From the NCBI RefSeq assembly GCF_030285665.1, contig NZ_CP127295.1, positions 6,758,001 through 6,822,000 on the forward strand: a stretch of 64,000 bases of DNA, in the 5' to 3' direction. Below the pieces are notes generated by a model. The model saw nothing but the letters and a program-made list of their open reading frames with translations, did not search any database and was not told the origin of the DNA. Below, one piece after another: positions 1 through 7,099 of the stretch (its first letter is position 1; each line of letters opens with the position of its first letter). Source of the DNA: Amycolatopsis mongoliensis. GTDB taxonomy: Bacteria; Actinomycetota; Actinomycetes; Mycobacteriales; Pseudonocardiaceae. Both the position numbers and the translations under genes were made by a program.

Positions 1-123
1 CCGGAACCCCGCGTCCGCGAAGGAGTCCAGCAGCGCGACCTTCGTCGCGGTCGGCACGAACTCCGGCTCGTGCTGCAGCCCGTCGCGGGCGAAGCACTCG
101 CAGATCGTGACGGCGTCGGGCAT
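1..123 (-). CDS. mvaB: Hydroxymethylglutaryl-CoA lyase, N-terminal part (cut by window edge)
   Basis: Only the first 41 codons lie in the window; the gene runs off the left end. The N-terminus reads VTICECFARDGLQHEPEF, which matches the HMG-CoA lyase opening (VxIxExxxRDGLQNE) whose Arg-Asp pair sits in the active site. The family cleaves 3-hydroxy-3-methylglutaryl-CoA to acetyl-CoA and acetoacetate, usually in leucine catabolism. The ATG is preceded by AGGAGG with 7 nt spacing. A palindrome overlapping the end of the upstream marR gene (165-181) lies about 40 bp before this start and probably controls it. The acetoacetyl-CoA synthetase at 8-9.9 kb could use its product, but that link is inference. 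Confidence 0.82.
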   Translation of the reverse strand, partial: MPDAVTICECFARDGLQHEPEFVPTATKVALLDSFADAGFR

Positions 124-164
124 CGGGCCACCTCCTGTTCGGTGGCTCCAGAACTACGCCGGCC

Positions 165-181
165 TGTTGATAAAGTCAACA
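165..181. promoter_or_regulatory. MarR-type operator upstream of the HMG-CoA lyase gene
   Basis: The 17-mer TGTTGATAAAGTCAACA sits inside the perfect inverted repeat CTGTTGA/TCAACAG (164-170 and 176-182, 5-nt spacer). It matches 14 of 17 positions of the second site at 697-713. It overlaps the stop codon of marR (176-178), so the lyase promoter and the end of marR share sequence. Confidence 0.6.
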
Positions 182-676
182 GTCGAGGTCGCCGGCGTGG
201 GTGCGCTCACGTTCCTCGACGGCCAGCGCCAGGTCGGCGAGCTTGTCCAGCGCACCGCTCAGGGTCGCCGCCTCTTCGGGGGTCAGTGCGGCGAGGAACT
301 CCGCGTCGCGCTCGTTCGCCGCGGCGATCAGGCCGCGGTAGACGCGGGTGCCCTCGGTGGTGAGGGCGAGCTGGGAGGTGCGGCCCGAGCCGGCTGTCCG
401 GTCCACCAGCCCGCGCTCGGTCAGGCGGCTGACCACCCGGCTCATCTGCGCTTTGTCCAGCCCGGCCCGGCGAGCGAGGCGGTTGAGCGTCAGGGTGGGG
501 TCGGCGGCGATGAGCGAGATCGCCCGCCATTCGCCGAGGCTGACGTCGAACTCCCGCCGGTAGCGCAGCGCGGCGCTGCGCGACATCGCCGACGACGTGC
601 GGGAGAGCCGGTAGGAGAGGAGTCCGGAGATGGGCACCAGGTCTCGGCCGTCCGCGCGTTCCGCCATGGCGGTCAT
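176..676 (-). CDS. MarR-family transcriptional regulator
   Basis: A 166-residue winged-helix repressor. The central part (about residues 45-115) has the MarR fold: a helix-turn-helix with LTLNRLARRAGLDKAQMSRVV, followed by the wing (DRTAGSGRTSQLALTTEG). I take the ATG at 676; the ATG at 667 is equally possible, and neither has a clear Shine-Dalgarno sequence. It is divergent from an MFS carrier and lies upstream of an HMG-CoA lyase gene in the same direction. Near-identical palindromes occur in front of both neighbours, so it most likely represses itself, the carrier and the lyase, with an aromatic or organic acid as possible inducer. The ligand cannot be read from the sequence. Confidence 0.88.
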   Translation of the reverse strand: MTAMAERADGRDLVPISGLLSYRLSRTSSAMSRSAALRYRREFDVSLGEWRAISLIAADPTLTLNRLARRAGLDKAQMSRVVSRLTERGLVDRTAGSGRTSQLALTTEGTRVYRGLIAAANERDAEFLAALTPEEAATLSGALDKLADLALAVEERERTHAGDLDC

Positions 677-690
677 CGTAGCCGTTGCCG

Positions 691-719
691 ATCCGGTGTT
701 GACAAACACAACACCGGAT
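691..719. promoter_or_regulatory. MarR-type operator in the marR/MFS divergent promoter
   Basis: A perfect 10-bp inverted repeat ATCCGGTGTT / AACACCGGAT (691-700 and 710-719) with a 9-nt centre. The core TGTTGACAAACACAACA (697-713) is the same element as at 165-181. Its position between the two divergent genes would let one bound dimer block both promoters. Confidence 0.65.
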
Positions 720-767
720 GCCGAGACTGGCGCCGCACGCCCCGCCTGACGAAGGAGTCGAGTAGCC

Positions 768-2108
768 GTGGCCGAACACCCCGCCGTCACCGGACGGCCC
801 CCAGCGGTCGGCGGTGCCGACCGCGCGTCCACCTACCGGACCATTGCCCTGCGGGTCATGCCGCTGCTCGTGGTCTGCTACGTCGTCAGCTTCATCGACC
901 GGACGAACATCGGCATCGCGCAGCAGGGGCTCAAGCGCGACCTCGGCTTCGGCTCGGCGGTCTACGGGCTCGGCGTCACGCTGTTCTTCGTCGGGTTCAT
1001 CCTCTTCGAAGTCCCCAGCAACGCCCTGCTGGCGCGCATCGGTGCCCGCAAGACGCTGGTCCGGATCATGGCCACCTGGGGCGTGGTCACGGTCGTGACG
1101 TTGTTCGTGCAGGACGAAACCACGTTCTACATCGCCCGGTTCCTGCTCGGCGTCGCCGAAGCGGGCTTCTTCCCCGGGGCGCTCTACCTGCTGTCGCGGT
1201 GGTTCCCCTCCGCGCGCCGGACGCGGATGACCGCAGTGTTCTTCGTCGGCGTTCCGGTGTCGGGCGTGCTCGGGTCGCTCGTCTCCGGCTGGATCATGCA
1301 CGCGCTCGGCGGCGTCGCCGGCCTGGCCGACTGGCAGTGGCTGTTCCTCATCGAGGGCATCCCGCCGATCCTGCTGGCCGTGCTGGTGGCGTTCTTCCTC
1401 GTCGACGAGCCGGAGCAGGCGAAGTGGCTCAGCCCGGCGCAGAAGGCTTTGGTCCGGGCCGACCTGGAGGCCGAGCGGCTGTCGAAGGAGGAGCCTTCGG
1501 ATCGGCACGGCGGCATGCTTTCGGCGTTGCGCGACCCGAAGGTCTGGATCCTCGGGCTGTGCGCGTGCGGGGCCTACACGCTGGCCAACGCCGTCTCGTA
1601 CTGGACGCCGCGGATCATCGCCGAGGCCGGCGTGGGCGACGTGCTGAACCTCGGGTTCTTCTCGGCGATCCCGCCGCTGCTCGGCATCGTCGTGATGCTG
1701 GTGGTCGGCCGCCACTCCGACCGCACGCTGGAGCGCCGGTGGCACGCGGCGGTGAGCTGGCTGGTGGCGGCCGCGGCGATGCTGGCGCTGGCGTTCTCCG
1801 GTGGCAGCGTGCCGGTGGTGGTCGTCCTGCTGGCGGTGATGGCGGCGGCCCACTATTCGGGCCTGACGGTGTTCTATTCGATCCCGTCGATCTACCTGAG
1901 CGACCGCGCGGCGGCGACGGGGATCGCGGTGGTGACGTCGATGGGCTCGTTCGCAGCGGCGGCATCGCCGTCCTTGCTGGGGTTCATCCAGGAGTCGACC
2001 GGCAGCCTGTCGCTGGGGCTGGTGATCAGTGCGGGGATCGTGCTGGTCGCCGTGGCCGTGCTGCTGGTCGGCGTGAAAGCGGGGGACCTCAAGGAGAAGC
2101 ACCACTAG
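768..2108 (+). CDS. MFS transporter, anion:cation symporter (ACS) type
   Basis: A 446-residue protein with about 12 hydrophobic segments. It carries the ACS-family signature FIDRTNIGIA at the end of the first helix and the loop motif around ARIGARKTLVR. This family (phthalate, 4-hydroxyphenylacetate and tartrate permeases) co-transports organic anions with protons. The GTG start follows GAAGGAG (751-757) by 10 nt. The gene is divergent from marR across a shared palindrome and is probably induced by the transported acid. It converges on the ECF41 sigma gene: its TAG (2106-2108) overlaps that gene's stop by 3 bp. The substrate is not predictable. Confidence 0.88.
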   Translation: MAEHPAVTGRPPAVGGADRASTYRTIALRVMPLLVVCYVVSFIDRTNIGIAQQGLKRDLGFGSAVYGLGVTLFFVGFILFEVPSNALLARIGARKTLVRIMATWGVVTVVTLFVQDETTFYIARFLLGVAEAGFFPGALYLLSRWFPSARRTRMTAVFFVGVPVSGVLGSLVSGWIMHALGGVAGLADWQWLFLIEGIPPILLAVLVAFFLVDEPEQAKWLSPAQKALVRADLEAERLSKEEPSDRHGGMLSALRDPKVWILGLCACGAYTLANAVSYWTPRIIAEAGVGDVLNLGFFSAIPPLLGIVVMLVVGRHSDRTLERRWHAAVSWLVAAAAMLALAFSGGSVPVVVVLLAVMAAAHYSGLTVFYSIPSIYLSDRAAATGIAVVTSMGSFAAAASPSLLGFIQESTGSLSLGLVISAGIVLVAVAVLLVGVKAGDLKEKHH

Positions 2109-2983
2109 CGCCGCAGCGTCGTCTCCTCCTCCAGCCGCGACAGCTTCTCGGGGTTGCGCACCGCGTACAGCCCCGTGACGAGCCCGTCGTCGATGCGCAC
2201 CGCCAGCACCGTGTCGACCTCGCCGTCGCGGCGCAGGAGCAGCGCCGGGTAGCCGTTGACCTGCGCCGCCGCCAGCGTCCCGTCGGCGAAGTTGCCCAGG
2301 CCGGCCGCCAGCAGGCGAGCCACGTCGGCGGCCCCCGTGACCGGCTCCAGCACCGCCTGCACCACCCCGCCGCCGTCGCCCAGGAACACGACGTCCGGGG
2401 CGAGGATGTCCAGCAGGTGCCGCAGGTCGCCGGTCTCGACGGCGTGCTGGAACGCTTCCAGCGCGTCCCGGGAGGTGGCGGGGGAGACGTCGCCCCGCGG
2501 CCGGCGCGCCGCCACGTGGGAGCGGGCCCGGTGGGCGATCTGGCGGACCGCGGCCGGGCTCTTGCCGACGGCTTCGGCGATCTCGTCGTAGCCCACGTCG
2601 AACACCTCGCGCAGCACGAACACCGCGCGCTCGGCCGGTGTCAGCGTCTCCAGCACCAGCAGCATCGCCATCGAGACGCTGTCGGCCAGCTCGACGTCCT
2701 CGGCGACGTCGGGCGCGGTCAGCAGCGGCTCGGGCAGCCACGGGCCGACGTAGGACTCCTTGCGCCGGCCCAGGGTCCGCAGCCGCATCAGTGCCAGGCG
2801 CGTGGTGATCCGGACCAGGTACGCGCGCTCGTCGCGCACGGCGGCGAGGTCCACACCCACCCAGCGCAGCCAGGTCTCCTGCAGGACGTCTTCGGCGTCG
2901 GCGGCCGAGCCGAGCATCTGGTAGGCGACGGTGAACAGCAGGTTCCGGTGCGCGAGGAACGCCTCGGTGGCGGGGTCGGCCAT
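2105..2983 (-). CDS. ECF41-group RNA polymerase sigma factor (SigJ-like) with SnoaL-like C-terminus
   Basis: A 292-residue protein. Sigma region 2 (about residues 8-75) and region 4 (about 105-160) are followed by an NTF2/SnoaL-like domain. The C-terminal domain holds the two ECF41 hallmarks: DGGG near residue 203 and NPEKL near residue 277. In ECF41 proteins this extension replaces an anti-sigma factor and tunes activity. The ATG at 2983 was chosen because AGAGGAG lies 5 nt upstream and it starts just before region 2. The divergent neighbour is the AhpD/carboxymuconolactone decarboxylase-like protein that usually accompanies ECF41 genes and is their target. Confidence 0.93.
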   Translation of the reverse strand: MADPATEAFLAHRNLLFTVAYQMLGSAADAEDVLQETWLRWVGVDLAAVRDERAYLVRITTRLALMRLRTLGRRKESYVGPWLPEPLLTAPDVAEDVELADSVSMAMLLVLETLTPAERAVFVLREVFDVGYDEIAEAVGKSPAAVRQIAHRARSHVAARRPRGDVSPATSRDALEAFQHAVETGDLRHLLDILAPDVVFLGDGGGVVQAVLEPVTGAADVARLLAAGLGNFADGTLAAAQVNGYPALLLRRDGEVDTVLAVRIDDGLVTGLYAVRNPEKLSRLEEETTLRR

Positions 2984-3020
2984 GGTGGCTCCTCTTTCGG
3001 TCTCGCGGAGTTTCCCACCG

Positions 3021-3047
3021 GATGCCGGCCGCGCCCGCGGTGTGACC
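3021..3047 (-). promoter_or_regulatory. Candidate ECF41 promoter of the sigma gene
   Basis: On the minus strand, GGTCACA (3047-3041), 16 nt, then CATC (3024-3021). The published ECF41 consensus is TGTCACA-n16-CGTC. There are 37 nt between the CATC box and the sigma ATG. Confidence 0.45.
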
Positions 3048-3067
3048 GTGACCGTCGTCACTGTCAC
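3042..3067. promoter_or_regulatory. Nested palindrome between the divergent ECF41 promoters
   Basis: Four GTGAC/GTCAC half-sites form a fully symmetric 26-bp element: GTGAC, C, GTGAC, then CGTC, then GTCAC, T, GTCAC. The outer half-sites coincide with the two candidate ECF41 -35 boxes, so the symmetry may simply reflect back-to-back promoters, or it may be an operator. Confidence 0.55.
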
Positions 3068-3089
3068 GGGGCCGGGGTGGGGCGGCATC
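3062..3089 (+). promoter_or_regulatory. Candidate ECF41 promoter of the AhpD-like gene
   Basis: TGTCACG (3062-3068), 17 nt, then CATC (3086-3089). It mirrors the minus-strand promoter, again with 37 nt between the CATC box and the start codon at 3127. Confidence 0.45.
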
Positions 3090-3126
3090 TCGTGGTCGTC
3101 CGGTTCACGACCCCGAATGAGGAATC

Positions 3127-3600
3127 ATGGAACCCCGGTTCAGCCTGACCGACAACGAGATCGGTGCCAAGTTCGCCAAGCGGTTCGGCACCGCGAGCCT
3201 CGCGATCATCCAGTCGCCGCTGCCGAAAGTCACCCAGGAGCTGGTGTCGTTGCGCGTCAGCCAGATCAACGGCTGCGGCTGGTGCGTCGACATCCACACC
3301 CAGGAGCTCGCGGCCGCCGGGGAGACCGCGGTGCGGATCAACCTCGTCGCCGCCTGGCGCGAAGCGACGGTGTTCGGCGAGGCCGAGCAGGCCGCGCTGG
3401 CGCTGGCCGAGGAGGGCACCCGGATCGCCGACGCCCACCCCGGCGTCTCCGACGACACCTGGGACCGCGTGCGCGAGCACTACGACGACGACCAGACCGC
3501 CGCGCTGGTCGCCCTCGTGGCCCAGATGAACTCGGCCAACCGGCTCGCGGTGATCCTGCACCAGAAGGGCGGCTCGTACCAGCCCGGCATGCTCGGCTGA
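3127..3600 (+). CDS. Carboxymuconolactone decarboxylase / AhpD-like protein, ECF41 partner
   Basis: A 157-residue all-helical protein of the CMD/AhpD family. The Cys pair CGWC lies near residue 55 in the context INGCGWCVDIHTQEL, the AhpD-type redox motif with a nearby His. Such proteins act as disulfide reductases or peroxidases, or as decarboxylases. The ATG follows GAGGAA by a few nt. Adjacency to an ECF41 sigma factor with mirrored promoter boxes makes it the likely regulated target. A strong hairpin (3602-3645) follows the stop codon directly. Confidence 0.9.
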   Translation: MEPRFSLTDNEIGAKFAKRFGTASLAIIQSPLPKVTQELVSLRVSQINGCGWCVDIHTQELAAAGETAVRINLVAAWREATVFGEAEQAALALAEEGTRIADAHPGVSDDTWDRVREHYDDDQTAALVALVAQMNSANRLAVILHQKGGSYQPGMLG

Positions 3601-3601
3601 C

Positions 3602-3645
3602 GCACGAACGGGCCCGACAGCGCGCGCTGCCGGGCCCGTTCGTGC
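3602..3645 (+). terminator. Long hairpin terminator after the AhpD-like gene
   Basis: Perfect 15-bp arms (3602-3616 and 3631-3645) begin 1 nt after the stop codon. The 14-nt loop itself contains the palindrome CAGCGCGCGCTG. There is little U-tract, as is usual for high-GC actinomycete terminators. Confidence 0.75.
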
Positions 3646-3657
3646 TTCGCTGGGGGC

Positions 3658-4275
3658 ATGACCAAGGCGGAGCGGTGGAACCGGTACTGGGACCGCAAGT
3701 CGGCGACCTACGACGCGGAGATGGGTGTCTGGGACCGCCGCCTCTTCGGCGACTCGCGGGAATGGGCCTGCGAGCAGGCGGCCGGTGAGGTGCTGGAAGT
3801 CGCCGTCGGGACCGGGCTCAACCTCGCCTGGTACCCCGCGGAGGTGACGCTCACCGGGCTCGACCTGAGCTCCGGGATGCTCGAGCTCGCGCGGTCACGA
3901 GCCCGCGACCTCGGCCGGGCGGTCACCCTGCGGCAGGGCAGCGCACACGAGCTGCCGTTCGCCGAGGCGTCGTTCGACACGGTGCTGTGCACGTTCGGCC
4001 TCTGCGCGATCCCGGACCCCGCGGCGGCGGTGGGCGAGATGAGCCGGGTCCTGCGTCCCGGCGGCCGGCTGATCCTGGTCGACCACGTGGCTGCGTCGTC
4101 GTGGCCGGTGCGGGCGATGCAGTGGCTGGTGGAGCTGGCCAGCGTTCCGCTGGCGGGCGAGCACTTCCGGCGTCGTCCGCTGAAGCTGGTGGAGGCGCTC
4201 GGGCTGCCGATCGACCGGCGGGAGCGGTTCAAGCTGGGGCTGGTCGAGCGGCTGGTGGCCCGCAAGGTCAGCTGA
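3658..4275 (+). CDS. Class I SAM-dependent methyltransferase
   Basis: A 205-residue Rossmann methyltransferase. Motif I is LEVAVGTGLN (about residues 43-52), followed by the acidic GLDLS strand and the LRPGGRLILVDH segment (about 128-140). The sequence resembles UbiE/phosphatidylethanolamine N-methyltransferase-like enzymes, but the acceptor cannot be inferred. The ATG at 3658 has a weak GGGGG upstream. Its 3' end overlaps the convergent HAD phosphatase gene by 8 bp. It is separated from the AhpD-like gene by a terminator, so it should be its own transcription unit. Confidence 0.85.
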   Translation: MTKAERWNRYWDRKSATYDAEMGVWDRRLFGDSREWACEQAAGEVLEVAVGTGLNLAWYPAEVTLTGLDLSSGMLELARSRARDLGRAVTLRQGSAHELPFAEASFDTVLCTFGLCAIPDPAAAVGEMSRVLRPGGRLILVDHVAASSWPVRAMQWLVELASVPLAGEHFRRRPLKLVEALGLPIDRRERFKLGLVERLVARKVS

Positions 4276-5008
4276 ACAGCTCGGCCAGCGGGCTCTTCTC
4301 CAGGTCGGCGAGCAGGGCCGCGACGTCGTCGTACGTCGTGATGGCGCCCGCCTCTTCCAGCTCCGCCGCGCCGACCCCGCCCGACAGGACGCCGATCGTG
4401 CGCACACCGGCCTTCGTGGCGGCTCGCACGTCCCAGACCGCGTCGCCGACGAAGATCGTGTCCTCCGGGGCCGTGCCCGCCTTCTCCAGCGCCACCAGCA
4501 CCGGCTCGGGGTCCGGCTTGGTCTCCTCCACGTCGGCGCCGGCGACGATGTCCCGCACGACGTCGTCCACGCCGAGGACGCGGCGGAGCTCGTCCAGCTC
4601 GTCGGGACCCGCCGACGTCGCCAAGACCACCCGCACACCCTTCGCGGCCAGCGTCCGGATCAGCTCCGGGGCGTGGTCGAACGGCCGCAGCAGCTCGGCC
4701 GTCTCCCGGTAGAAGCGGCTGTGCAGCTCCTTGACCTCGTCGCCGACGCGCTCGGCGTCGTCGGCACCCAGCAGGGTGCTCAGCAGCTTGCCGGACCCCT
4801 TGCCGAGCGCGCGGTGCACGCGCCAGGAGTCGACGGGCCGGGCCAGCTCGTGGAACGCCCGGCGCCAGGCGTGGACGTGGAGGTAGTTGGAGTCGACGAG
4901 CGTGCCGTCGACGTCGAACAGGACCGCGGTGGCGATGGTGGTTCCCCTCTTCGTGCCGGGTGAGTCGATGCCGGGTACCCGGGCGGCTGCGGGCGTACAC
5001 CTGAGCAC
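4268..5008 (-). CDS. HAD-superfamily hydrolase (phosphoglycolate-phosphatase-like)
   Basis: All HAD motifs are present: FDVDGTLVDSN (catalytic DxD), LATSAG (motif II), the Lys of ETKPDPEP (motif III) and FVGDAVWD (motif IV), with a helical cap between motifs I and II. It is a soluble Mg2+-dependent phosphatase of unknown substrate. The start is uncertain. GTG at 5008 is the nearest canonical in-frame codon but has no ribosome site and adds 24 unconserved residues. An ATC at 4936 sits just before the conserved TAVLFDVDGTL strand and follows AGAGGGG at ideal spacing. The downstream end overlaps the convergent methyltransferase gene. Confidence 0.85.
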   Translation of the reverse strand: MLRCTPAAARVPGIDSPGTKRGTTIATAVLFDVDGTLVDSNYLHVHAWRRAFHELARPVDSWRVHRALGKGSGKLLSTLLGADDAERVGDEVKELHSRFYRETAELLRPFDHAPELIRTLAAKGVRVVLATSAGPDELDELRRVLGVDDVVRDIVAGADVEETKPDPEPVLVALEKAGTAPEDTIFVGDAVWDVRAATKAGVRTIGVLSGGVGAAELEEAGAITTYDDVAALLADLEKSPLAELFS

Positions 5009-5096
5009 GGTCGATGCCCGGCACCGGGTTTGAGCGGTCGTGCATCGGCTACCCGGACGGTTCGGCCGGTCACCGGCCGGCGAGGAGGTGATCACC

Positions 5097-5816
5097 GTGC
5101 TCGCCCGGCACAGCTCGGTGCGGGTGGTCCCCCGCCACGGCTCCCCGTCGACGACGGCGGTCGTCGACGGCGTGCTCGACCGGACCACCCGGCCGCTCCT
5201 GAGAGACGGCCTGCTCGCGCTCGCGGCGGAGTCGGCCGACGGCCTGCTCGCCGACATCGAGAACCTCGAAATCCGCGATCCGGCGCTGATCGGCGTGTTC
5301 GCGCTGGTCGCCCTGCGGGTCGCCGAATGGCCGGCGGTGCCGTTCGCGCTCGTCACCGGGCGGGACGACCAGCGGGCGATGCTGGCCGGCCAGAGCGTGC
5401 CGGTGTACCCGGACGCCGGCACGGCGGAAGCCGCGCTGAAGCGCCCGGACCGCCGGCGGGCCGGGCGGATGGCGGCCCGGACGTCGGCGCGGGCCCGCGG
5501 GTTCGTCCGCGGGGTCTGCGACCGGTGGCGGGTGCCCGAACTGGCCGAGGACGCGGAGCTGATCGCGACCGAGTTCGTCGAAAACGTGTTGCGGCACACG
5601 GACTCGGTGCCGCGGCTGGGACTCGTGCTGCGCCGGGGGACGCTGACCGTCGAGGTGGCCGACGAAAGTGCGCGCCCCGCGGTGGTCCGCGAAGGGCTGG
5701 ACCCGACCGAGACCGGACTCGGCCTGCGGATGGTCGCCAAGGTCGCGAAGACGTGGGGGAGCAGCCGGCGCCGGTCCGGCGGCAAGACCGTGTGGGCCGT
5801 GCTGCGCCGGGGCTGA
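5097..5816 (+). CDS. STAS-like / HATPase fusion protein (anti-sigma type)
   Basis: A 239-residue protein with two parts. Residues 1-115 look like a STAS/sulfate-transporter-type alpha-beta domain (ADIENLEIRDPALIGVFALVALR). Residues about 130-239 form a GHKL ATPase of the RsbW kind, with the N-box TEFVENVLRHT and the G-box TGLGLRMVAKVAK. This arrangement is typical of actinobacterial partner-switch proteins that bind sigma factors or antagonists. I chose GTG at 5097 because GAGGAGG lies 8 nt upstream; a GTG at 5040 would extend the protein by 19 residues without a ribosome site. No sigma factor is in the same operon. Confidence 0.8.
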   Translation: MLARHSSVRVVPRHGSPSTTAVVDGVLDRTTRPLLRDGLLALAAESADGLLADIENLEIRDPALIGVFALVALRVAEWPAVPFALVTGRDDQRAMLAGQSVPVYPDAGTAEAALKRPDRRRAGRMAARTSARARGFVRGVCDRWRVPELAEDAELIATEFVENVLRHTDSVPRLGLVLRRGTLTVEVADESARPAVVREGLDPTETGLGLRMVAKVAKTWGSSRRRSGGKTVWAVLRRG

Positions 5817-5874
5817 GGTCCGCGTCACGTCGGGGAACACCGGCTTTTCCCCTGCGTTGTAAGGGATACAGGCT

Positions 5875-5924
5875 CCCGCCTCCGCTCGCAGGTCCACCCC
5901 CGGCCTTCGCCGGGCGGAGGCGGG
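5875..5924. terminator. Bidirectional hairpin between convergent genes
   Basis: Perfect 11-bp arms CCCGCCTCCGC (5875-5885) and GCGGAGGCGGG (5914-5924) enclose a smaller CCCGGC/GCCGGG-type hairpin. It lies between the convergent STAS-HATPase and DUF2188 genes. Confidence 0.6.
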
Positions 5925-5931
5925 TCTTCGT

Positions 5932-6153
5932 CTACTGTGGACGTTTGACCCGCGGCCGGAAGTCGCGCTCGGTCTCGACGTCGCCCTCCGGGGTGTGGAC
6001 CACGTGCGCGACGCGCCGCTTCTTCGCGATCAGCCGCCCGGCGAGCACGGCGTCGGTCCGGCGCGGAGAGGTGTTGGACGCCCGGCTCCCGCCCTCGACG
6101 CGGTTCTTCCACAGCCCGTCTTCGAAGTAGGTGTGCACGTCACCCTCGGCCAC
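5932..6153 (-). CDS. Small DUF2188-like protein
   Basis: A 73-residue protein starting VAEGDVHTYFEDGLWKNRVEG and containing RLIAKKRRVAHVVHTPEGDVE. This matches the short DUF2188 family (a two-repeat beta fold with the pattern H-G-W-x-V and xxH-x-x-DG-x-I), which has no known function. GTG at 6153 was preferred over the ATG further upstream because GGAGG (6162-6166) lies 8 nt before it and the family begins there. It stands alone between convergent and unrelated genes. Confidence 0.7.
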   Translation of the reverse strand: MAEGDVHTYFEDGLWKNRVEGGSRASNTSPRRTDAVLAGRLIAKKRRVAHVVHTPEGDVETERDFRPRVKRPQ

Positions 6154-6219
6154 GACGTCCGCCTCCGTCCGCAGAAGTGCCAGCACCGGCGGGTGCCCGG
6201 GGACGGACCGGACAAACGT

Positions 6220-7086
6220 TCAGCCCAGGCCGAGCACCCGGACGGCGTTGTCCTTGAGGATCAGCGGCCGCACCTCGTCCTTGATGTCCAGGGCGGCGAA
6301 GTCGGCGAGCCAGCGGTCCGGGGTGATCACCGGGAAGTCCGAGCCGAACAGCACCTTGCGCTTGAGCAGCGAGTTCGCCGCGTGGACCAGCTGCGGCGGG
6401 AAGTACTTCGGCGACCAGCCGGAGAGGTCGATGTACACGTTCGCCTTGTGCGTCGCGACCGAGATCGCCTCGTCCTGCCACGGCACCGAAGGGTGCGCCA
6501 GGATGATCGTCAGCCCCGGGAAGTCCGCGGCGACGTCGTCGAGCAGCATCGGGTTCGAGTAGCGCAGCTTGATGCCGTGCCCGCCCGGCAGCCCGGCGCC
6601 GATCCCCGTCTGCCCGGTGTGGAACAGCGCCGGCACGCCCAGCTCCTGGATGGCCTCGTACAGGGAGTAGTACCGGACGTCGTTCGGCTCGAACGCCTGC
6701 AGGCTCGGGTGGAACTTGAAGCCGCGGACGCCGTGCTCGGCGACCAGCGTCCGCGCGCGGCGCACAGCGGCCTTGCCGGCGTGCGGGTCGACCGAACCGA
6801 ACGGGATGAGCACGTCGGCGTGCTCGGCGGCCGCGTCGGCGATCTCTTCGCTCGAGAGTGCGGGGTGCCCGGTCGCGGCCGGTGCCTCGACCGTGAAGAC
6901 GACCGCGGCCATGTTCCGCGCCCGGTAGTGCTCGGCGATCGAGGTCACCGTCGGGGTGCGGTCCTGGTCGGCGCGGAAGTACTTCGCCGACGCGTCCAGG
7001 AGTTCCTGGTCGAGGGCGAAGCAGCCGTGCCCGTCCTGCTCGACGTGGGTGTGGACGTCGATGGCGGTCAGTGCGGAAAGGTCCAC
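6220..7086 (-). CDS. Amidohydrolase (amidohydrolase_2 / TIM-barrel metal hydrolase)
   Basis: A 288-residue TIM-barrel hydrolase. It has the metal-binding DVHTHVE near the N-terminus, GFKFHPSLQAF in mid-protein, ILAHPSVPW, and the C-terminal LFGSDFPVITPDRW carrying the catalytic Asp. This is the amidohydrolase_2 group (ACMSD and 2,3-dihydroxybenzoate decarboxylase relatives), which decarboxylates or hydrates carboxylic acids. The GTG at 7086 follows CTGGAG closely. It is the last gene of the five-gene acyl-CoA operon, 13 nt after the dehydrogenase stop, so its substrate is probably an acid or CoA thioester of that route. The exact reaction is not known. Confidence 0.82.
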   Translation of the reverse strand: MDLSALTAIDVHTHVEQDGHGCFALDQELLDASAKYFRADQDRTPTVTSIAEHYRARNMAAVVFTVEAPAATGHPALSSEEIADAAAEHADVLIPFGSVDPHAGKAAVRRARTLVAEHGVRGFKFHPSLQAFEPNDVRYYSLYEAIQELGVPALFHTGQTGIGAGLPGGHGIKLRYSNPMLLDDVAADFPGLTIILAHPSVPWQDEAISVATHKANVYIDLSGWSPKYFPPQLVHAANSLLKRKVLFGSDFPVITPDRWLADFAALDIKDEVRPLILKDNAVRVLGLG

Positions 7087-7099
7087 GGGGGCTCCAGGT

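Noticed and set aside
107..3148. Plus-strand open frame of over 1000 codons through the marR, MFS and sigma genes
   Set aside because: It is antisense or out of frame to recognisable genes on both strands and is Arg/Gly/Pro-rich without family features. Such frames are expected from high GC.
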